From: Opitutia bacterium
GTDB taxonomy: Bacteria; Verrucomicrobiota; Verrucomicrobiia; Opitutales; UBA953
Reading direction: 5' to 3'
Assembly: GCA_021204635.1 (NCBI GenBank)
Contig: JAJPZB010000081.1
Location: forward strand, 1-7,257
Length of the DNA stretch: 7,257 nt
The notes under the pieces: model-generated
What the model saw: the letters and a program-made list of their open reading frames with translations, nothing else
Databases searched by the model: none
Told to the model about the DNA's origin: nothing
In this document: positions 1 to 5,800 of the stretch, in pieces
Position numbering within the stretch: position 1 is the stretch's first letter
Layout: every line of letters begins with the position of its first letter
Translations under genes and position numbers: made by a program

Positions 1-5
1 CACAC

Positions 6-103
6 ACGTAATTCTCCCGCTAAGTTAGCGGGAGGGGACCACGTTAGTGGTGAGGGAGTGTGTTGGTTGTGCGTCGCCAGACTTTGCTTTCCGCTACCAA
101 CCC
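6..103 (+). repeat. Hairpin element, copy 1 (REP-like structured intergenic repeat)
   Basis: This is the first of three copies of a conserved element of about 94 nt; the others are at 2157-2250 (inverted) and 2527-2624. Hairpin 1 lies at 14-34, with 10-nt arms CTCCCGCTAA and TTAGCGGGAG around one central base. Hairpin 2 lies at 38-51, with arms ACCAC and GTGGT and loop GTTA. GAGGGAGTGTGTT follows, then a less conserved half (65-103) ending in a C-rich ACCAACCC. The 59 nt at 6-64 match 2527-2585 except for one base in the hairpin 2 loop. No coding potential was seen. The arrangement resembles REP/BIME palindromes, but no RAYT transposase is visible, so the family assignment is inference. Confidence 0.85.
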
Positions 104-171
104 AACCGCCACCACCAACCCCACCGAAAAAAACACACCACAAACTCCCGCCACCGCCACCAACCCACCGC
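97..171 (-). repeat. G-rich repeat tract downstream of lpxB (C-rich on the plus strand)
   Basis: Read in the lpxB sense (minus strand), the sequence right after the stop codon is GGTGGGTTGGTGGCGGTGG. GT-rich sequence follows, then a T7 tract (127-133), then CGGTGGGG, TTGGTGGTGGCGG and TTGGGTTGG, running directly into hairpin element copy 1. The T-tract block recurs at 2289-2316 and 7212-7240. The many closely spaced GG and GGG runs could form two-tier G-quadruplexes in the lpxB transcript. No canonical hairpin terminator is visible here, so G-rich sequence followed by T7 may be where lpxB transcription ends; this is inference. Confidence 0.7.
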
Positions 172-1410
172 CTACTTGCCCGCACCTCTGCTACCACCGT
201 TGCCAGCAACAAGCGCCGTCTCGAGCCAGCGGGCGGCATCCATGTCGCCGGGCTTGGGGCGGAGCATTGCGAAGAGCTCGTCGCGGTCGCGGCGCATTGT
301 TGCGAGGATTTGCGGGTCGTCGAAGCATTGCGACAGGCGCTTGGCGAGGTTCTCGGGCGTGGCGTCTTTTTGCAAAAATTCGGGATAGACATCGCGGTCG
401 AGCAGGAGATTTGCCATGCCCAAATATCTCACGCGGTTGCCCACCCAGTGGCTGCCGAGCGCCCATGTTATCGGGTTGGCGCAATAGAGAATCGCGCCCG
501 GCACGCCGGCGAGCGAGCACGTGCGCGACATCGTGCCCGAGCTCATCAGCACTGCGCTCGCGGGCTGCGGCTCCGTTGCGACAGAATCCACCGGCACGAG
601 GCTGATGCTGCCGGCGATGTCCGAATTTTTTTTCAAAAGGCTCTCGAGAATGCCGAGCACAGGCTCGCCCGGGTGCAGCACGACGGCGCGCTTGTCGCTG
701 TGCGCCTTGCAAAAAATTCTCCACGCGTCAAGCAAAATCGGAAAGATGCGCGCGACGGGCTTCGGGCGGCTTCCGGGCAAGAGCAGGACGGGCGCATTTG
801 CCTCATAGCGTACGGGCAAAATGTGGTCGGGCTCGGCAAAGGGATCGCCGACGAAATGCACGTCCAACTTCGTGTCCGCATAACATTTTGTCTCAAACGG
901 GAAGAGCACTCCGAGCGAGTCAAGCGATTTTTCCATCTCGAATCTCCGGTATGATTTCCACGCCCAAATCTGCGGCGAAACATAGTGGTAGAGCGCGATG
1001 TCGCCGCCGCCTTTCCGCGAGAGCCCCTCCTTTGTCAGCGCGGTTTCCAAGCGCAAATTCATGCCGGGGAAATCCGTGAAGCATATCGCGCGCGGCCGAT
1101 ATTTCCGCACCCAGTCGAGAATCCGCGTGAACAGCCTCTTGTAAAACGAAATGTTTGAGACCACTTCGACGAAGCCCACCGCCGAAAACGTCGTCATGTT
1201 GAAAAGCAATTGCGCCCCCGCCGCGCGCATGTCGTTGCCGCCAAACGCTGCAATTTTCAGCGCCGGATTTTTCGCAAGCAGGCGCGAAATGACGCTCGCG
1301 GCAAGCTCGTCGCCGGAGTGTTCTCCGACGACAAACAAAAGGTCGGGGCGACCCGATTTCTCCGGCGGCGGGAACGCGCTCGGCAGGGCAGGCAGTTTGT
1401 TTTTCGCCAT
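172..1410 (-). CDS. lpxB: Lipid-A-disaccharide synthase LpxB
   Basis: LpxB is a GT19 glycosyltransferase of the inner-membrane cytoplasmic face. It joins UDP-2,3-diacylglucosamine to lipid X to make the lipid A disaccharide. From the ATG at 1410 the protein has 412 residues, slightly above the usual 380-390. Family blocks appear in order: GEHSGD (29-34), GFVEVV (79-84), TDFPGMNLRLE (112-122), HYVSPQIWAWK (142-152), LLPGSR (210-215), SSGT (290-293) and NLLLDRDVYPEFLQ (334-347). Some positions differ from the E. coli type: VGDP replaces VGHP at 187-190, the Glu after SGT is Thr297, and the acidic residue after LPGSR is absent. A GTG at 1419 would add three residues; I prefer the ATG, though the GTGAGG just before it is closer than an ideal ribosome binding site. 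The gene is divergent from the next one, and an 18-bp palindrome lies 18 bases upstream. Family assignment is confident; full activity is inferred. Confidence 0.93.
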   Translation of the reverse strand: MAKNKLPALPSAFPPPEKSGRPDLLFVVGEHSGDELAASVISRLLAKNPALKIAAFGGNDMRAAGAQLLFNMTTFSAVGFVEVVSNISFYKRLFTRILDWVRKYRPRAICFTDFPGMNLRLETALTKEGLSRKGGGDIALYHYVSPQIWAWKSYRRFEMEKSLDSLGVLFPFETKCYADTKLDVHFVGDPFAEPDHILPVRYEANAPVLLLPGSRPKPVARIFPILLDAWRIFCKAHSDKRAVVLHPGEPVLGILESLLKKNSDIAGSISLVPVDSVATEPQPASAVLMSSGTMSRTCSLAGVPGAILYCANPITWALGSHWVGNRVRYLGMANLLLDRDVYPEFLQKDATPENLAKRLSQCFDDPQILATMRRDRDELFAMLRPKPGDMDAARWLETALVAGNGGSRGAGK

Positions 1411-1427
1411 AAGCCTCACGAGTTTGA

Positions 1428-1445
1428 CGTTCTCGCGCGAGAACG
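1428..1445. promoter_or_regulatory. Perfect 18-bp palindrome in the divergent lpxB/carbonic anhydrase spacer
   Basis: CGTTCTCGCGCGAGAACG is a perfect inverted repeat 17 bases beyond the preferred lpxB start codon and 79 bases before the divergent start at 1525. Its position fits an operator in a shared promoter region, or a hairpin in the lpxB leader that limits ribosome access. The outer GTTC and GAAC half-sites are eight bases apart, which does not match a regulator consensus I can name with confidence. The rest of the spacer (1446-1524) holds T-rich and A-rich runs, with no promoter I would call. Confidence 0.4.
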
Positions 1446-1524
1446 CGACGCGAATTTTTTCTTTTGCGGCTTTCCCCGACGAAAAAAATCAAGCAAAATC
1501 CGCCGCAATCCCAATTTTTTTACC

Positions 1525-2082
1525 ATGACAAAAGAGCAAATCGATGACGCAAACGCACGCCTTGAAAAATTTCTCAATCGCACGCCGCAGGTTGACGAAA
1601 GCGCATATGTGGCGCACGGCGCCTCGCTGCTCGGGGCTGTGAAAATCGGCGCGCGGGCAAATGTCTGGGCGGGCGCAATTCTGCGCGCAGACATCGAGGA
1701 AATCGTCATCGGCGAGGCGACGAGCATTCAAGATGGCGTGTGCATTCACCTCGCAGACGACCTGCCGACAATCGTCGGGAAATATGTCACCGTCGGCCAT
1801 CGCGCAATGCTCCACGGCTGCACGATTGGCGACGAATGCCTCATCGGGATGAGCTCCACGATTCTCGACGGGGCGGAAATTGGCGCGCACTGCATTGTTG
1901 CCGCAGGCGCCGTTGTGCCGCCGAGAATGAAGGTGCCCGCCGGCGCGATGGTTGTGGGCTGCCCCGCCAAAATCAAGAAGATGCTCACGCCCGAGGAGCA
2001 GGCTGCGCTGAGGCTTTGGGCTGAGAAATATTTGGTGGTCTCCGCCGCGCACAAGGCAAAGTTTGGCTCGCAGAAATTCTGA
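1525..2082 (+). CDS. Gamma-class carbonic anhydrase-like hexapeptide-repeat protein (YrdA/CamH type)
   Basis: This 185-residue left-handed beta-helix protein has imperfect hexapeptide repeats from about residue 33 to 147 and a C-terminal alpha-helical tail (about 155-185), as in trimeric gamma carbonic anhydrases. The three expected zinc/iron ligands are present: His75 (CIH), His92 and His97 (GHRAMLHGC). Arg54, Asp56, Gln69 and Asp70 match the conserved active-site and subunit-interface residues of the family. The acidic loops that carry the extra catalytic glutamates of the archaeal Cam enzyme are not evident, so it fits the CamH/YrdA/PaaY-like branch, where CO2 hydration activity varies. 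The ATG at 1525 gives a family-typical length. The frame is open further upstream, but only through the divergent spacer and lpxB. No Shine-Dalgarno sequence is visible: a T-rich run ends four bases before the start. The protein is presumably cytoplasmic. A related acyltransferase role cannot be excluded. Confidence 0.88.
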   Translation: MTKEQIDDANARLEKFLNRTPQVDESAYVAHGASLLGAVKIGARANVWAGAILRADIEEIVIGEATSIQDGVCIHLADDLPTIVGKYVTVGHRAMLHGCTIGDECLIGMSSTILDGAEIGAHCIVAAGAVVPPRMKVPAGAMVVGCPAKIKKMLTPEEQAALRLWAEKYLVVSAAHKAKFGSQKF

Positions 2083-2089
2083 GGCGCGC

Positions 2090-2170
2090 GGGTTGGTGGT
2101 GGCGCTTGGGTTGGTGGTGAGATTTGGGTTAGTGGTGAGACTTGGGTTGGTGGTGGCAGGTTGGTGGCGG
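2090..2170 (+). repeat. 18-bp-period G-rich tandem array after the carbonic anhydrase gene
   Basis: Four GGGTTRGTGGTG units start at 2090, 2108, 2126 and 2144, an exact 18-bp period with consensus GGGTTGGTGGTGAGAYTT. A shorter fifth unit at about 2159 merges into hairpin element copy 3. The array starts eight bases after the stop codon of the carbonic anhydrase gene and is G-rich on the sense strand. Each unit contains closely spaced GG runs separated by one or two bases, a two-tier G-quadruplex-like pattern. Because 18 is a multiple of three, spurious reading frames stay open through it (for example a TTNPxx repeat on the minus strand). I do not regard these as genes. Confidence 0.85.
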
Positions 2171-2250
2171 GGAGCAAAGTCAGGCGACATTCAACGAACA
2201 CACTCCCTCACCGCTAACGCGGTCCCCTCCCGCTAACTTAGCGGGAGAAT
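2157..2250 (-). repeat. Hairpin element, copy 3 (inverted)
   Basis: This is the reverse-complement copy of the elements at 6-103 and 2527-2624. Hairpin 1 lies at 2227-2247 (arms CTCCCGCTAA and TTAGCGGGAG). Hairpin 2 lies at 2210-2223 with arms ACCGC and GCGGT. Relative to the other two copies, one A-T pair in the hairpin 2 stem has become G-C on both arms, so pairing is kept. The less conserved half (2157-2196) still shows AGCAAAGTC and GGCGACAT, shared with the other copies. Relative to the upstream gene it sits 77 bases past the stop codon, close to the 69 bases between the lpxB stop and copy 1, and in the same gene-relative orientation. Confidence 0.87.
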
Positions 2251-2267
2251 CGCGCATTGCATGCGCG
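2251..2267. other. Short perfect hairpin abutting copy 3
   Basis: CGCGCAT and ATGCGCG form a 7-bp perfect stem around a TGC spacer, directly adjoining hairpin 1 of copy 3. No T-tract follows, so it is not a canonical terminator. It is not present next to copies 1 or 2. Confidence 0.5.
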
Positions 2268-2270
2268 AAG

Positions 2271-2490
2271 TTGGGTTTGTGGTGGGGATTTTTTTCGGAG
2301 GGGTTGGTGGTGGCGGCAGGCTGCCACGATCGTTGTCACACGGATTTGTTCGGGCCTAACGTCCCTCACGGATTTTTGTGGGTTGGGTTAGTGGTGGGTC
2401 TGTGGAGGGAGTTGGGTTGGTGGTGAAGCGAGTTAGTGGCGGCAGGGGTCTGTGGTGAGAATTGGGTTGGTGGTGAGAATGGTTTGTCGC
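2271..2490 (+). repeat. Degenerate G-rich repeat stretch between inverted hairpin elements
   Basis: This gene-free stretch carries scattered units of the array family: TTGGTGGTG at 2304, 2417 and 2467, and TTAGTGGTG near 2388. It also has a T7 tract (2289-2295) followed by CGGAGGGG and TTGGTGGTGGCGG, the same block found downstream of lpxB and after 7211. A short inverted pair GGCAG/CTGCC lies at 2314-2324. CACGGATTT occurs twice (near 2339 and 2367). A 94-aa open frame crossing this region reads only repeat-derived Gly/Trp/Val and is not a credible gene. Confidence 0.65.
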
Positions 2491-2526
2491 GGCGGCAAGC
2501 TACCCACCTGCGATGTGGAATCACCA

Positions 2527-2624
2527 ACGTAATTCTCCCGCTAAGTTAGCGGGAGGGGACCACGATAGTGGTGAGGGAGTGTGTTCGTTAAATGTCGCCT
2601 GACTCCGCTTCCCACCACCAACCC
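2527..2624 (+). repeat. Hairpin element, copy 2
   Basis: The 59 nt at 2527-2585 match copy 1 (6-64) with a single difference, in the hairpin 2 loop (GATA instead of GTTA). Hairpin 1 is at 2535-2555 and hairpin 2 at 2559-2572. The following half (2586-2624) shares GTCGCCTGACT and ends in CCACCACCAACCC, so repeat polarity flips from G-rich to C-rich across this copy. The C-rich flank continues to about 2660. It lies about 90 bases upstream of the proposed promoter of the large PEP-CTERM gene. Confidence 0.87.
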
Positions 2625-2711
2625 AAATTTTGCCACCAACCCGGCTACCACCACCATCACGGCCGCAATCCCCGTGCAGAAAAGTTTTTGTAAAATTTTT
2701 TAACTTTTCTC

Positions 2712-2740
2712 TTTACGCAACGAAAAATCGGTCTCACAAT
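2712..2740 (+). promoter_or_regulatory. Putative sigma70-type promoter of the PEP-CTERM gene
   Basis: TTTACG (2712-2717) and CACAAT (2735-2740) are separated by 17 bases, each matching four of six consensus positions. They lie in the AT-rich stretch (about 2680-2811) between the repeats and the start codon. Transcription would begin near 2747 and give a leader of about 65 nt with a hairpin near its 5' end. An alternative -35, TTGTAA at 2688, has no convincing partner. Confidence 0.35.
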
Positions 2741-2750
2741 TTAACAAAAG

Positions 2751-2770
2751 TGCGGGAGAAGATTCCCGCA
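2751..2770 (+). other. 5' leader stem-loop
   Basis: GCGGGA (2752-2757) and TCCCGC (2764-2769) form a six-pair stem, seven with the flanking T-A, around loop GAAGAT. It is followed by A-rich sequence rather than T, so it is not a terminator. If the proposed promoter is right, it sits within a few bases of the mRNA 5' end, where stem-loops are known to protect long-lived outer-membrane protein mRNAs. That role is inferred here. Confidence 0.4.
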
Positions 2771-2811
2771 AAAAACACAAAAACGAAAACAAATTTCAAA
2801 AAAAAGTAGTT

Positions 2812-5800
2812 ATGAAAAACACAAAACTATTGCTATCAACCCTCGTTGCAGCAACGGCTCTCTCTGCCTCGCCCGCATTCGCAGACGACTTGATTTGGAC
2901 GGGCGCGACAAGCGACGCTTGGGACAGCGCAACTGAAAATTGGAAGACTAGTTCTGGGACAGCGGCTACTTTTTCCGATTATGATAGTGCAACGTTCGAT
3001 TTGGCGAATGGCGGCACTATCACTCTTGGCGACAACATCTCTGCGATGATTGTAACCATTTCCGGCGATGGTACTTGGATAATAGGAAACGCTGAAAGTC
3101 CGTCCAACGACCTGACTGCGGTCATGTTGACAAACACCACCTCGGGAGATGTTACCATTTCCGCAGGCACGCTGTTAGATATTGCGGTTGTGCAGAGCAA
3201 CAGTTCCGGAACTCTCGAGTTGAGCGGAGACAAAGTTGATATCGCGCGAATAATTAACAACGGCACAGGAACAATCAGAATCACGACTTCCGATGTCGAG
3301 ATGAGTAATGATGAGGACGTTAACAAGCACGACGCTGACAGCAGTGTTGGTGATGGTGCGGTATCTGACGACACTGGAAATTCTACGGTCGCCCAGATCA
3401 CGACAAACAAAGGCAACATCGAGATTGAGGGAGGAAGTGGAACGATAAGCGTTTCCAGCATAACCAGCACGGTCACGGATGATGACACGGATGGGACGGG
3501 AAACATCAAGATCTCTTCGGGGAATGACGATATAGGCACTATTAGCACGATCAAAGGCAACATAGAGATTACCAGCACCGGTAATGCCAAGATCACCAGC
3601 ATTTCCAGCACGGGAAGAGGCAACATCACGATTGCCGCCGCAAGCGCAGACATAACCACGATCACCAGTTCCGGAGGTGGCGACATCACGATTGCCACCA
3701 CAGGCGCAGGCGAAGACAAAACCAAGATCACCGGCATTTCCAGCACGGGAAGTGGCAACATTACGATTGCCGCGACAGAGGCAGACATAACCAACATCAC
3801 CAGTTCCGGTTCGGGGCACATCTACATCAAGAATCCCGACGATGGGACTTCTGAAGTCACGATTAAAGGAACGATAAGCAGTACCGGCGGAGGCGACATC
3901 AACATTTCTGCGTCTAAGGTCACTACCAGCGACATAGAGAGTGACACCGGATCTATCGAAATTTCTTCTGCGACGGCAGTAATCAATGGGAGCGTAAGTA
4001 GCTACGGATCTATCGAAATTTCCTCTGCAAACGCGACAGTTCGCGGGGACATAACCAGTCACGGAACCATCGACATTTCTTCTGAGAAAATTGAAGTTAC
4101 CGGCAAGGTGATTGCATGGTCGGCAGAGGTGGACATTTCCTCTGCGAATGCTACGTTCGGCAGTTTGTATTCCAATTCCGGCACGGTTAATATCACAGCA
4201 GGATCCACAACCGTTACGGGTGACATCGAAGTCTCTTGGGGAGGTTCTCTCAGCATTTCAGAGGACGCAACTGTGTCGGCGGAAACTTTCACGAATCAGG
4301 GGTACGGGGAGGTGAGTGTTAATGGCACCATGACCGTGACATCTGCGCTGTCGATAACCGGGAGTTCAGATATTACGGGCGATGGTTCTCTTACCGTCGG
4401 GTCGGTTTCGAAAAGTTCGTCGGTGTATCTTAATGTGGGTGTCAGCAAATTTTCGGTTGACGGAGATTTCACCAACACCGGTAGCGGGGCGCTTACCATT
4501 TCCAGTAGCGAATTCTCAGTTGACGGAAATTTCACCAACTCCGGTAGCGGGGCGCTTACCATTTCCAGTAGCGAGTTTACGGTTGGAGGAGATTTGACCA
4601 ATACCGATACCGATACCAATACCGGTAGCGGGGCGCTTACCATTTCCGGTAGCGAGTTCACGGTTGGAGGAACTTTGTCAACGAACGGCACGCTCGAAAT
4701 TTCTTCTACGGATGTCACGATTGGTTCTTTGGAGGTGACGGGCGGAGGGCACGTATACATTTCCACGACTGACGGAACATCGAGCACCAGCGTATCTGGG
4801 GCGAGTGTGAACATTACCCACGATTTGTCCATTTCCGGCACGGCTTCCAACACGGAAATTAGAGGAAACAGCTTTACTGTTGGGGGGACTTTCGATTACG
4901 CCGCTGGGCACACACTCGACTTGGCTGCCAGCTCTGCAAACATAAGCAACATGGTCATTTCGTCAGGGTTTGGAACTCTTACGATCAGTTCTGCCGAACT
5001 GACCATTGGCACTTTGACGAGCAGTATCGCGGGAAATGACGTATCCCTCACGATTTCCAGCGCCAGCGCCAAGATTGATTCGCTGATCAATGCCAGCGAA
5101 AAAACAATCACAATCTCGTCCTCCGAGGCGAATATTGGTTCGTTGGCGACCAACAGCACTGGGAGCATCACGATTTCCGGGAATGCGACTATCGGCACAA
5201 TTTCCAGTTCTGAAGGAACTGTTGATCTCACCGTCACCGGCACCGCTAACATCACTGGCGACGACAGTGGCGACGTGACGTTCGACGGCACTTTGAAGCA
5301 AAGCGGTTCGGGCACGCTCGAGATTTCTGCGGCGACTGCGAATATCACGACGATGTCGATTACCGAAGGAGCGTTGACGATATCCGATACAAAACTGACT
5401 GCTGATAGTCTGGAAAAGGGCGATTCAAATAGTTCTGCCCAGGTGGCGTTTACTATTTCGGGTTCTGCGGAAGTTGAGGTTAAAAATATGACTATTACCG
5501 GCAACGTCACGACCGCTTTGGGTGGCACGAGTTTGACGGTTGAAGATCTTGAGTTCTCAGCGTCTCACTCGCTCAATATTTCCGCTTCTACTGCCTATAT
5601 AGGAACATTGAATTTCTCGGTAGGTTGGAGCACATCTGCGCTTAATTCGAATATCTTGACTATTGATAATCTGAACAACAGCTCTTCAAACACGATCGAT
5701 ATTGGGTCTGCTTCTGCGACAATCGGCGAAATAAATTCTACGGATGGAACCATTGAGGTCTCTTCTTCCGGCACGGTAGGTATTACGGGCGATGTCTCAG

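Larger units (their letters stand above)
2157..2624. mobile_element. Possible REPIN/MITE-like unit bounded by inverted hairpin elements
   Basis: Copy 3 (minus) and copy 2 (plus) form roughly 94-bp inverted arms around about 280 bp of G-rich spacer, the layout of a BIME/REPIN or a non-autonomous MITE. No transposase frame or clear target-site duplication was found. It could equally be two independent insertions of a dispersed repeat, so the call is tentative. Confidence 0.3.

Noticed and set aside
47..954. Plus-strand open frames of 113, 181 and 298 aa overlapping the lpxB 3' half
   Set aside because: They are antisense to lpxB, Arg/Ala/His-rich, begin inside the hairpin element or C-rich array, and show no recognisable domain.
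1210..1524. N-terminal extension of the carbonic anhydrase-like protein upstream of 1525
   Set aside because: The frame is open back to 1210, but the extension would run through the divergent spacer and lpxB, is Arg-rich without homology, and would make the protein far longer than the family.
1489..2201. Minus-strand frames carrying TTNPxx repeats
   Set aside because: The repeats are the translation of the 18-bp array, and the rest is antisense to the carbonic anhydrase gene, whose family motifs are clear on the plus strand.
2142..2426. 94-aa plus-strand frame in the intergenic region
   Set aside because: It consists of translated array and hairpin-element sequence (Gly/Trp/Val-rich), has no ribosome binding site and no family resemblance.
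6..2585. Possible CRISPR array from the three similar repeats
   Set aside because: Only three copies, in mixed orientations, separated by whole genes and without regular spacers or cas genes.
2751..2775. Stem-loop before the PEP-CTERM gene as a terminator
   Set aside because: On the plus strand it is followed by A-rich sequence, not a T-tract; on the minus strand there is no gene upstream that would end here.
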